Origin: Dipodascopsis uninucleata var. uninucleata
Taxonomy: Eukaryota > Ascomycota > Lipomycetes > Lipomycetales > Lipomycetaceae
Reading direction: 5' to 3'
Length of the DNA: 64,000 nucleotides
Assembly: GCA_030568195.1 (NCBI GenBank)
Contig: JAJLTO010000005.1
Span: forward strand, 1,295,060-1,359,059
Shown: positions 10,008 to 20,129 of the stretch, piece after piece
Layout of the letters: each line of letters begins with the position of its first letter
Position numbering within the stretch: position 1 is the stretch's first letter
Notes under the pieces: generated by a model
Databases searched by the model: none
Told to the model about the DNA's origin: nothing
The model's input: the letters and a program-made list of their open reading frames with translations, nothing else
Program-made: the position numbers and the translations under genes

Positions 10008-12880
10008 TTCTTTAAAGGTAATTTGTTTTATTTATGATGCCTTCAAATATATTACGAGATTGTGGAACAGATATTTGTCCTTCTATAGTAAGCCAATAAG
10101 CAAATAATGTTGCACAGCAGCGAATATATTAGACACCCGCCGCGGTATAAATACTGCATTAAACGTTCCCGTGTTTCTGAGCTCCACCAGGACGCATATG
10201 ATAACGTAGAACATGGTGATATGTTGCTTTGAACAGAATCAAGCATACCTACGGTATTCGCTAAGTAATTGGAGTTAGATCTTGCATCTTCGGTGTAAGT
10301 TGAACCGACAATTTTCGAACCTTAAACTAGGTTTGTAGTCTAATAGAGATAGGCAAACTTTAAAGAAGCAAAACTAGTGCATTGATGTTAATGAATTTAC
10401 CATCGGTTTCGCTTGGAGTATTTACTTTACAATGTGCTTCGGACTGTCCATATTACACTGTATTTAGTAGCTGAAGAACTTATAAGGACTTTTATATATT
10501 CAGGAAAATTATGTTACTTGTACTATAAAACAAGATAACATACGTCATTCAAACTCTACTCAAAAGGTCTAGCAAGTGAAAAGATTATTAAGCAGTAAGT
10601 TTATTGCGGAAGGTTCTTATATCCCTTCAATTGAGAATATATGTGATTTACCAACGCTTCACTGTAAACTGAAATGAACTATTCAATTTGCTGTATTTGA
10701 TTTATGTTTATTCTTTTAGTTACCAGTTGCGGCCATACTTGGAAGGAAATACAGTTCCCCGTCCGATCAACACTAGTCAAGCTTCCATGGGCCTACTTAG
10801 TACTGCAGTGGGAGACCATGCTGGAATCGTAGGTGTTGCAATTTTTTTTATATTTTTTATATCCAACTGATTGGACTATTTTGAATGTGTTGCATATAAT
10901 GTAGACTATCGCAATTTTCTTTATTCAACAGCTTATGCTTCCAGATAATAGAACTAAATTCACACAATCACTACGGTGCTATCGGTCTCGCGCCGAGTTC
11001 AGTATACATAACTCACTAGACTCTATATAATACCATAATAAATAACAGGCAAGTGACGCATGCTCTCGCAATATTCTCCTGCTTCAATCTCTAATATTCC
11101 TATACTTTCTTCTGTTGGATCCCTTTATGCCATCAGTAATGTCTCTTCTAGCAAGCCAATTTTTTGGAGTAGAACAAGGTGCCTCGTTGCTCTTTTCAGC
11201 AACCTGGACTGAGAGTACCATAGAGCTCATTGTAGGCAGCAAATTCTCCTGGAGGTAGAAGCCTAAATAATTTTTTTGTATATAGACACCAAGCGTCTCA
11301 ATAAGGTGGTCTCAGTGCCATCATTATGTACTGAAAAACTGGCAATTCCAGTATCAAGATGGTACATTGGCTATATAGTAAGGCTTCATATATATCGAGT
11401 GCCTCATTCTGTCCATATCTAGTCGTAGCAGAGAGTTGAAACCATTATTAACGTCTTTCCAGTTGATGGTGCCTCAGAATGGCACAAATATTTGTGCAAA
11501 AGAAGCTATTGACACAATTCTCACCGAATTGAATGGTGAGAGTTTCGCAGTATTAATCATGACCTGATCGACGCACTTTGACAAAATGTGGTTTAACGCT
11601 ATTAACTTCAATATGAAGCTCATAAATAGCTGTCAGCAGTCTTTGATCCAAGAGGAAGAGCCATGAAATCAGCATTACGGATCATTATACAGCTGACTTT
11701 CTCTTTCTAAGAACTTCTAGACACCAGCTCTGATTTATCTTACAGGCTTTCTTCTATCTTCTCTGTGCTTTGTCCCGCCAGTGTTATGGATTTGAAGACT
11801 AAAAGACGCCAGCATTTATATTAATTCTTGAAAGTGGTCATACGTTTTATTTTTCACAACGCTGATACTAAGGAGTAAATGACATATTTATATGAAGACG
11901 AACTGGCGGATATCGAAAATATCTTGGACTAAATATGTGCAACTTATATGGTTCTACGGGGATCTTTTATTCCGTATAGCCAGCTTCAAATATTCATTAT
12001 TACATGATTCTCACATGATTAGACTGTAATCTTTCTCGGAAGTGCATCGCAGTAATACTAGCGAATTTCAAGTTCTTACTAACAAATAAGCGATTTGTTC
12101 TGTATATAATCCAGTTGCCAGTCACTAGAATTAATTAAGGTTGTCCTATAGCATTGGTCCTGACTTATGTGACAGTAAAGAAGCGCCCAAACCCCGTAAT
12201 CAGTCCCTGCTTTTAAAGTAAGCCATTTTGGATGATCTAACTTTTGGGAAGCGAAACATGTTGTACTGCGAAAAAGCTGTTACTATATTAAATATGTAAC
12301 ATTTACAGCAGAATCAGATCTGCTATTGCTAGAATTAATAGCTGACATAGTATCTATATACGATATGGCCTTTGGATTTACTGCAGTAACTAAAGCTTCG
12401 CTCTCAAGAACTTGTGCAATGTCGGGACGTCACTATTTTTCTTGACTATGGCATGGAGACGTGAGTTTGTAAATATAGGAAGGGAGTATGGTCTTCTTCC
12501 AAGATATAGAACAGTCGTGTAATACAGTATGCTTATAACTAAGAGAACCCACTACGTGAAAATAGTGGTTTCTGGTCTGTAGGTGCACAGCGGCTTGTGC
12601 TCATCCCTTCTCTCTTAGGTAACATGTTATTCCTTGTAGAAAACAAAATAAGCCAGTTCTCTATTTTTTCCCACGTACATTAATTAAACTTACGGAAGAT
12701 GACTTTTTCATCTAATGATTAACATTATTGGTAAAATAATAATAGAGCTGGAAGAGCAAATACTAGGGTTCGCTTGGGAGTTCGATACGCTACTAAATTG
12801 ACAAATATGTCTAGGCATTTTTTACAATTACAATGTGTTCACTAAAAGATATTTCGAATGGAATATAGATTTGTAGTCGA
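10008..12880. other. 2.9-kb spacer with gene relics
   Basis: No intact gene. The only recognisable coding trace is the ROK-kinase-like fragment at about 10722-10868 (listed separately). A frame at 11123-11260 encodes a non-conserved peptide with no ATG context. AT-rich otherwise, with no tRNA seen. Confidence 0.4.
10722..10868 (+). pseudogene. Relic of the C-terminus of a ROK-family sugar kinase (tentative)
   Basis: An open segment reads LRPYLEGNTVPRP... followed by AVGDHAGIVGVAIFF and a stop. The GD-x-AG-(I/L)-x-GA(A/L) ending is the C-terminal hallmark of ROK kinases (fructokinase/glucokinase type: 'LGDNAGICGAL'). A TTTTAG acceptor-like site just precedes it (about 10720), so it may once have been a 3' exon. 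No sugar-kinase DGxG motif or ROK cysteine-rich signature is found upstream. I take it as a decayed fragment; chance resemblance is possible. Confidence 0.3.
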
Positions 12881-12900
12881 ATGGAACATAGATTTGTAGT
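12855..12900 (+). repeat. 23-bp tandem duplication over a start codon
   Basis: The unit CGAATGGAAYATAGATTTGTAGT occurs twice in direct tandem (12855-12877 and 12878-12900) with one T/C difference. The second copy supplies the ATG (12881) I use for regulator 2. The first copy supplies an ATG (12858) in another frame that opens a 13-codon upstream ORF ending at TAG 12899, overlapping the main start. Confidence 0.85.
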
Positions 12901-15034
12901 CGTTAACAATGCACTCTTTCAGAGTAAGAAAAAAAGAAGAACGGCGAGTGTAGCTTGTGATATGTGCAGGAAGAAAAAAGTAAGTTGACAGAGTCCTTTA
13001 AGTAATCCGTATGATCGCCGGGATTCATTAATACATTGATGCTAATTAGTAAATAGAAACGGTGTTCACACTATGGGAGAATCGATTTCAACAGCGACAG
13101 AAATAATACTATAAGTGAAGATGTTTCTCATGGAGTGCAATCGTTTGAACAGCAGGATGAAACTGCGGAAGGGACTGATCGGCGACCATACGACCAAAGT
13201 ACATCCAATTCACCGAGTAGATTTATTGGTGACTTGAATCCCGAAGCAGTTTTCTTGAGAGAGCATGATTTCAGTAGGCGGAAAGAGTACATTGATACAG
13301 ATGTCGGTCTTTTGCTTCTTCGCTCTAGTGATAAGATTAAAAGTCGGAATCTAAGTCATGATGTTGATGTAGACAGCAATGACGACAATGTTAACGACAA
13401 CGCTTTAACTGTCGATGACTTTTCCCGAGAAAAGACACCAATCGAAGTCAATAAAAGTACACCAGTGTCCAATATAGAATGTATAACATCATCTTCAGAT
13501 ACTTCACACTTGATCGACATATATTTTTCTACAATTCATCTACTATTACCATTGGTGGACGAAGCGTCTTTCAGAAGTGCTTATAGAGAGAATATCGCTT
13601 CAAAATCTCTGGTAATGGCTATGATATTAATAGCGTCCAAAGACAACATGGCCGGTCCCTTTTTGAGAATCAAAAATACTCAATGTCCTCTCACTCCTCA
13701 GGCATTTGGAAAGAAAATATATGCCATACTAAGTGAAGTGCTACGACACAAAATGGAGCGTGATAAGATCACACTAATAAGGGTTCTAGGTCTTCTGGCA
13801 CTGTATACCGAGGGCATTGAAGGTCCGGAAGAAGCATCATGTAATCTCGCATTGGCCATACATCATGCTCAAACAATAGGACTGCATCTCGGACTGAATA
13901 GAAAGGATGAGAAGGAATCTGATAGCTTAAATAGTTTATTCTGGTGTCTGTGGAGCCTTGACCGCTTGAATGCAGCTATGAATGGGCGACCTGTTTTGTT
14001 AAATGATCGGGATATAGAGTCGAATGTTCGAGATGTATGGGTAAAGCAGAAGCCCAGTTTTGGTATATGGCTTCGAATTGCTGAAATTTTAGACACAATC
14101 ATTAGTCTTTATAGGCCACTATCTGATCGAACGGTCGGCAGCAGTGGGGGAGAGATTATAGAATTTGAGAAATTAGTTGAGCAATGCAACGGATATGATT
14201 TGCCAATTACAAGTCTAGGTAAGTGTAAATATCTCGTACAATTCGATTATTACTGCTATTCCGAGATACTAATAAAATGAAAATTTTAAAGCTACTCTAG
14301 AACTATTCTATCACGCTGTGTGCATGCTCTCTTACAGACAAAGAGGACCATACGAAATAGTTTCTACGTCTTCATACGTACGCCAATGCGCATCTGCAAA
14401 TAAAGCGGTAGCTATCGCCAACACAAGTCTATTCTACGATCTCATTGCTTTACCTGTCATACCTTATTCAATAGCACTCGCATTTTCAGTTAACTATCAG
14501 CATTATCGATATAGCAAGCTTGTCACCACTAGAGATGTTGCTCGTAGGCAGCTAGTGGAGTCGTATGACATACTAAAGCAGCTTAGTAAATTATGGTTCT
14601 TAGCCAGTGTTATGAAAAGGTTAGGCCATAAAGCTATGAGCGATATTGTCAATACTGCAAGTACTCAATATCCTAATAATACAGTTCTTGACTCTTATGG
14701 CGACAGTCGTGTTGGTTTAGCTTCATCTAGCAACACAGCATCTGTACCATTTAGAGCACTTCAAAATAGCGAAGAGACAACGCACTCTCAAATATCTGCG
14801 CGAAATGATACTCAAGAAAAGTCTCAGCGGAATCTAAGCAGCATGTGTTTAGCAGACAGTGATACCGTATTGGAAGAAACTAGACCTCCACAGTATAGTA
14901 CGCCCAATAGTGAATCTCCTTGCAACATGCATGATTTTGATTCTGAGGATATAGACTTATTTTTTACAAATCTTCTGAATCTTAGTACATCAGATAACTC
15001 GCTTATGGAGAATATGATTAGAAATCAGTCGTGA
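12881..15034 (+). CDS. Fungal transcription factor with half-lost zinc cluster (regulator 2)
   Basis: Three exons: 12881-12979, 13057-14218, 14301-15034 (664 aa). Introns are 77 bp (GTAAGT...GCTAATTAGTAAATAG) and 82 bp (GTAAGT...TACTAAT...CTCTAG). Residues 19-53 read as a zinc cluster with exact 2-6-6-2-6 spacing, but only the first three ligands are Cys (26, 29, 36). Positions 43, 46 and 53 are Asp, Ser and Ser. The rest is a normal fungal regulator: an acidic linker, then the middle-homology domain (LIDIYFSTIHLLLPLVDEASF, SLFWCLWSLDRLNAAMNGRPV) and ELFYHAVCML restored by intron 2. The C-terminus is Ser/Thr-rich and acidic. Without six ligands, DNA binding by this domain is doubtful. It may act through a partner, be a decaying gene or contain sequencing errors. 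The next gene, DUF1479, is co-directional. Confidence 0.85.
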
Positions 15035-15421
15035 ATTTGACAGCCAAGCGGATAGGCACAATAAGTAAATAATATGTAGCCTCTTAATATACATGGGCTT
15101 TGTACTAGTAAAATATAGTGGCTGTACACAGTAAGCATTCTTCACAACTTTCATTTGTGCTTGTACTACTATCGTCTAATTGCCGTTCACATGGAATAAA
15201 TATACTATTTTGGGTAATTACTTTTTCTGGAAATAGATAATGGCGGAGTTCCTAGTTTGTACATTGCCCGTAATGTTCACGTGCTTACCGATGCTTGGAG
15301 TGCCTATAAATCGAAGGAGTCTGCTGCAAAAGTACCACATAACAGCAGAACAACCATTATATTAATCGCTGATTTCAATTGTATATCTAGCTTCTAGATA
15401 GTATATAAATTATTATTGAGT
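15035..15421. promoter_or_regulatory. Promoter region of the DUF1479 gene
   Basis: 387 bp. It contains a CACGTG E-box near 15279-15284 and a CTATAAA box at 15304-15310, about 112 bp before the ATG at 15422. Confidence 0.5.
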
Positions 15422-16891
15422 ATGTCCTCAACTCTGTTACGAGCTTCAATAAAGCGTTGTGGTCGTAGAAATCATGTGCGCTACGCAGCGACTACAGCAA
15501 AAGCTAAACCTCCGGGAGATATATCTTCAGTTTTCCCTTCCTTATCAGGTGTCGAATTTGTTCCTTTACCCGAGAGATTTACTGATCTACAGAAGGGACT
15601 CATTAATGGACATGAATCTGATATTGTAGATGCATGGCACCGGTTATTGTCAGATCTCGAGAAGGAAACTAAAGAAATCCAAAGACTTGGTCATAATATT
15701 GTCCCAACTGCAGACTTCGAGAAGGATATTGGAGTCGATCCTCTCACGAATATTCCTTATTTTAAGTCTGCTGAGCTTGTTCAAGAAATCAAAAAAAGAG
15801 GCACTGTCGTCATTAGAAATGTAGTACCTCGTGACGAAGCAAGAAATTACAAGTATATGGCCGAGGAATATGTTAAGGCGAATCCCAGTGTTGTCGGTTT
15901 CCCAAAGGATAACATTTCAGTTTACGAATTATACTGGTCAAAGTCTCAGCTCAGAGCACGCTCTCATCCGAACATGTTGAAGGCACAGATTGCATTAATG
16001 AGTCTCTGGCAGTCTGTTGGAGAAGCATCTGAATTGGCGTGTCAGATTCCTTTGATGTATGCGGACAGACTGCGTATTCGGTATCCGGGTGATTCTCAGT
16101 TCGCTCTTGGACCTCATATTGACGGTGGCTCCATTGAACGCTGGGAGGATCCTGAATATGCCAAAGTATATAAGAGCATTTTCGATGGAAACTGGGAAGA
16201 TTACGATGCTTGGGATTATAGGCATCGTGTCAATGCTATCACGGATATGTATGGAGCTGGTGGAGCTTGCTCCATGATCCGAATGTTCCAAGGCTGGCTT
16301 TCAATTTCTAGTACCGGCGTTGGTGAAGGCTCACTTCGTGTTTATCCATTGATAAAGCAGGCTACTGCTTACACTATTTTGAGACCGTTCTTCGATGTAA
16401 CAAATGCTCAATCGTTTGTTGCCCCAAGTAACTCATTTCCAAACACGGCGCTTGGTGCAGGGCAGGAGCTTAACTCAATGACACATCCTCATCTACTTTT
16501 AGATAGTTGTATGGTTAATGTCCCAAATGTGGAGCCTGGTGACTATGTTGCATGGCATTGTGACGGTATTCACGCTGTTGACAAGGAGCACAAGGGAAAG
16601 GAGGACTCCTCCGTGCTATATATCCCAGCAGTTCCTTTGACTAAGCCAAATGCTCAGTATCTTGTTCGTCAAAGAGCTGCTTTTCAGTCTTTATCTCCTC
16701 CTCCAGATTTCCCAGATGCAGGTGGAGTAGGTGAGAGTAAATTTGTGGGTCACGGAACTGAGGAGGATTTTATGTGCGAAGCTGGTTTACAGGCTGCTGG
16801 TTTTGGTTCCAAGCCTTGGGACGTCAATGATGCTCATGATGATGTTCAGCGTAAGCTGATAGCTGAATGTAATAAGATTGTTTTTGAATGA
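15422..16891 (+). CDS. DUF1479 protein, putative Fe(II)/2-oxoglutarate-type dioxygenase
   Basis: 489 aa from ATG 15422 (an in-frame TTG two codons earlier is not a likely start). DUF1479 proteins (bacterial YbiU and many fungal homologues) have a double-stranded beta-helix fold resembling Fe(II)/2-oxoglutarate oxygenases. Their substrate is unknown. A candidate metal triad is visible: GPHIDGGS (H232, D234) and WHCDGIHAVD (H379 or H384). The family phrase AWDYRHRVNAITDMYGAG is near residue 265 and FQGWLSISSTGVGEGSLRVYP is in the centre. The N-terminus (RASIKRCGRRNHVRYAATTAKA) is basic and lacks acidic residues, suggesting mitochondrial import. It is cleanly coding, unlike its regulator neighbour. 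Its place beside sugar genes hints at carbon metabolism but proves nothing. Confidence 0.9.
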   Translation: MSSTLLRASIKRCGRRNHVRYAATTAKAKPPGDISSVFPSLSGVEFVPLPERFTDLQKGLINGHESDIVDAWHRLLSDLEKETKEIQRLGHNIVPTADFEKDIGVDPLTNIPYFKSAELVQEIKKRGTVVIRNVVPRDEARNYKYMAEEYVKANPSVVGFPKDNISVYELYWSKSQLRARSHPNMLKAQIALMSLWQSVGEASELACQIPLMYADRLRIRYPGDSQFALGPHIDGGSIERWEDPEYAKVYKSIFDGNWEDYDAWDYRHRVNAITDMYGAGGACSMIRMFQGWLSISSTGVGEGSLRVYPLIKQATAYTILRPFFDVTNAQSFVAPSNSFPNTALGAGQELNSMTHPHLLLDSCMVNVPNVEPGDYVAWHCDGIHAVDKEHKGKEDSSVLYIPAVPLTKPNAQYLVRQRAAFQSLSPPPDFPDAGGVGESKFVGHGTEEDFMCEAGLQAAGFGSKPWDVNDAHDDVQRKLIAECNKIVFE

Positions 16892-19058
16892 ATTGTGAGC
16901 TAGACTTACAGTCCTCTTTTTAATAAATGAATGTTATGAATTGCTGAGATCTAATAATTGTAATAACTTCAGTTCATTGCGCGAGCGATACTGTTGCCAC
17001 GAACCATTCTGAAGACGCTTAAATCTCTCATTGGTATAAAGTTTATCATGTCTGTTCTTAATTAGATTCACTTAGTGCCGCAGTATATGAGGCTCCATCG
17101 CAGGAAAAATAATTGGGATAATAAATCTGCTTATTCCCCCGCTTTTTGCTGTCTCCTATTTGGTCACTTTCGGTTGCTTAAAAAGGAATACCGCTATTAT
17201 ATAGCCCTTTTGGGTATACCGCCATAGACTACTTTTTAGGAATTCCGCTCGCAAAATAATGTTTAGTGTCCCATAAAGTTGAATATTCTCCAGATAATAC
17301 TGCGGCTCAAAAATTCTAACTCCACCTCGGCTGAGAAGTGCATACCATATCAGTAGTTGCTACGTTCTAACGTCTGTGTGCCACCAGAGGAAAAAGGGTA
17401 GTGATTAAAGTATAGATAGTTAGTGGTGGAGATAAAGATAATCGATTAGCAATAATGAAATCGTAGAGGTTCAGCTCTATACACAGTACTTTTCTTATTG
17501 TAGGATATTATTACAATTGCACAGGAGGTTAGCATTTCATAGGTAAGGCTGAAGTTTAGAGAAGGATGCAAAAGTTGATGAAGGAACATGCGTTTTAGCT
17601 CTGACAAAATACACAATTAATTCCAGTTCCAATAAGAATTGACCATCTGTGAACCCTTACTCTATATACCTTGCATGTTGCTGCGGTTCACTTACAGCTT
17701 TCATTGATGATTATAGAGGCTGTTACTGATAGCTCTTTAAAAGCATAGGAGCTTGCAGCCGCTAGTTAGCCTATACTACGAGCCATGAACGGCAAACTTA
17801 GGCTGTATTTCTTATTCATTATGTGATATTTAATTTTATTTTAGATGCTTTGATTCAAAAGTGACAATATACCATACTGGTGCAGATGTATCTTAACGAA
17901 TTGTCTTGTCCATCGCTTTTCCTAGCACAAAGTTCTAAGATAACGAAACTGTAGTAAAGCCACCGGATGAATAGTTCGTATAATACAATCAGTTTATGCA
18001 ACGTTCTATCAGAGGATTTTGACTTATAACTGCATTAAAGGGGTCTCGTTGACGCTGATTGGGAATCCGTCAAGTACGTTACCTTTGACATAGCAAATTT
18101 TGAGAGAAACTGCCGATATCATAAAAAGATGTGCGACGAGTTGGAAGATTGTGTCGCGGTGATATTCTTGTAAGTGTCGTCAAGTCCTTTGCAATCTACT
18201 CCTTGAACCATTACTACATCGCATTAAATCTTTTAAGAATATAATGGTTAACTTCGGCATCGTCAATAGCTTTGCAGATGTGTCATTACTTGTTCTATGA
18301 GAGCGACTCTAAAGGTATTCTATTTTCTTGACTATATCAACTTTACTGCAAGTTCGGATAGTTTCTAGGTGCCGAGGGCAATAGCATTCCATTTATAAAA
18401 GGAATATTAAAGATATCAAGTCTATGGTCAGAATTTGATAGAACCTGTACAATACAAAGGAGACATCGCGAAAGCAACAAAGGCTGTGGTGGAGCGGTAT
18501 TGCAATTTGCTGGGACAGACTCACAAAGCAAGCGAATTCCACTCAGAAACACAAAAGATACTGATGCATTTATGTTTACCATTTCGCCTTAGTTTCTTAT
18601 CAAAAAATCGCTACAGTAGCCAAAAATTGTGACATATTTGAGGCTAATTATGCAGTAGGGTGTCATTGTGTGCTATCACCAGGTCTTTCGCGAGAAAAGC
18701 TATCATGTGTGTATTTTGACCAAACACTGTGCTTTCACTCTTGAAGGCATAAAGCAGACAGCTCACTGTCACTCCTATGCTCCAAGGCAACTGTTGTATT
18801 GCTCTCAGTGGACATAAAATCAGACGAGGAGTAAGCTTACATAATAGGTGAGTAGCCTTGATGCTCGGTACGAGATTAAAGTTCTTTTGTGTTAGGGACA
18901 GATAGCCCCGACACGGGCAGACGCCAAAATAAAAGGACCCACAAGGAAGCAATGTTAGTATAAGCTACAAATTCAGATAAAAAGGAAGAAAAAGGAGAGA
19001 TAGGGAGAGATCAAGAGGAAAATCCCGCTAAAAGAACGAAGGTAGAGAGGAATTAACA
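16892..19058. other. 2.2-kb spacer
   Basis: No gene supported on either strand. Short frames near 18343-18952 have no family resemblance. The last 100 bp before the lactonase are purine-rich (GGAAGAAAAAGGAGAGATAG), typical of a yeast 5' leader. Confidence 0.4.
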
Positions 19059-20129
19059 ATGGAGAATATAGCAGAGATAGCAAACTACCAGAGTGCTGTG
19101 CGGGTAGACTTGAAACGATTGGCGACTGACATAGAGTATGCACGGCAACTATGTAAAGATCCGGGGTTCTATATCTACAAGAACAAATTTGCGGAGCTTA
19201 TAGGAGAATCTGCAAAATTGAAGGCTGTAGAGAAAAGAGACTACCAGTTTGCGCACGAAGCGGGGGTGTACAATAAAGCAACTGACTCAGTATACTTCAC
19301 CGCAAACTTCCAGACATGCGATCCGATCGATCTGTATGCAGTAAACTGCAAGACACTGAAGGTAGAAAAGTTGCATTATGAAGATGTAGTACAGGCAAAC
19401 GGTGCCTGCCAGTACAGAGGCAAGGTACTCTACTGTTCAGAGGGAAACAAAAAAATACCATCGGCGTTGGTCTTAGTTGATCCAGTGACGAAGAAGTCAG
19501 AGACTCTATTGAACAATTTTTACGGACGAGAATTTTCGTCAATAAACGATGTAGTTGTGCATCACGAGACAGGAGAAATTTGGTTCACGGATCCACCATA
19601 TGGTTACGAACAAGCGTTTAAGCGGGATCCGGAGATGCCATCTCAAGTGTACAGATTTAATCCTGAGACTGGCGAGTGTCTAGGTGTCTCCGACGGGTAC
19701 ACGATGTGCAACGGCCTCTGCTTTAGCCCAGACTACAAGCTGATGTATGTCACTGACACCGGCGCTCTTAAGGCGCACGATGGGCCGGGGGATGGACATA
19801 ATTTCAGCGTAAACGAGAGGCTGCCAGCTTCGATATATGTTTTCGATGTAGTAGATAAGAAGTACTTGGCAAACCGCAGATTTTTTGCATACTGTAGCTC
19901 AGGAATTCCAGATGGTATAAAGTGCGACGAATACGGCAATGTATACTCGGGCTGTGGAGACGGTATCCATGTATGGGACCCAGAAGGCAGTCTTATTGGA
20001 AAGATATGTGTTAACTCTGTTGCTGCAAACTTCTGCTTTGCGAAGGGTGGAATGTGGATCTTTGCAGAGAAGACACTCTTTTTCTGCGAGCTTGCAGCAA
20101 AAGGATGTTTGGTCAACATTGAATGTTAG
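19059..20129 (+). CDS. SMP-30/gluconolactonase-family sugar lactonase
   Basis: 356 aa, intronless, starting MENIAEIANYQSAV. Six-bladed beta-propeller of the SMP-30/gluconolactonase/LRE family, which opens aldono-lactones to aldonates with a bound divalent metal. Expected ligands are visible: E67 in AHEAGVYN, N163 in SINDVVVHH, N218 in MCNGLCFSPD and D285 in GIPDGIKCD. No signal peptide, so it is cytosolic. Fungal relatives include the L-rhamnono-1,4-lactonase of L-rhamnose catabolism and uncharacterised lactonohydrolases. Position near a GH78 rhamnosidase and upstream of several sugar dehydrogenases fits a lactonase step in aldose oxidation. Which lactone it opens is not shown by the sequence. 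Confidence 0.88.
   Translation: MENIAEIANYQSAVRVDLKRLATDIEYARQLCKDPGFYIYKNKFAELIGESAKLKAVEKRDYQFAHEAGVYNKATDSVYFTANFQTCDPIDLYAVNCKTLKVEKLHYEDVVQANGACQYRGKVLYCSEGNKKIPSALVLVDPVTKKSETLLNNFYGREFSSINDVVVHHETGEIWFTDPPYGYEQAFKRDPEMPSQVYRFNPETGECLGVSDGYTMCNGLCFSPDYKLMYVTDTGALKAHDGPGDGHNFSVNERLPASIYVFDVVDKKYLANRRFFAYCSSGIPDGIKCDEYGNVYSGCGDGIHVWDPEGSLIGKICVNSVAANFCFAKGGMWIFAEKTLFFCELAAKGCLVNIEC

Noticed and set aside
14318-15034. Separate gene downstream of regulator 2
   Set aside because: It is the third exon of regulator 2: the intron 14219-14300 joins it in frame and restores a family motif.
19733-20119. 128-codon minus frame opposite the lactonase
   Set aside because: Antisense shadow of a well-supported lactonase; no family features of its own.
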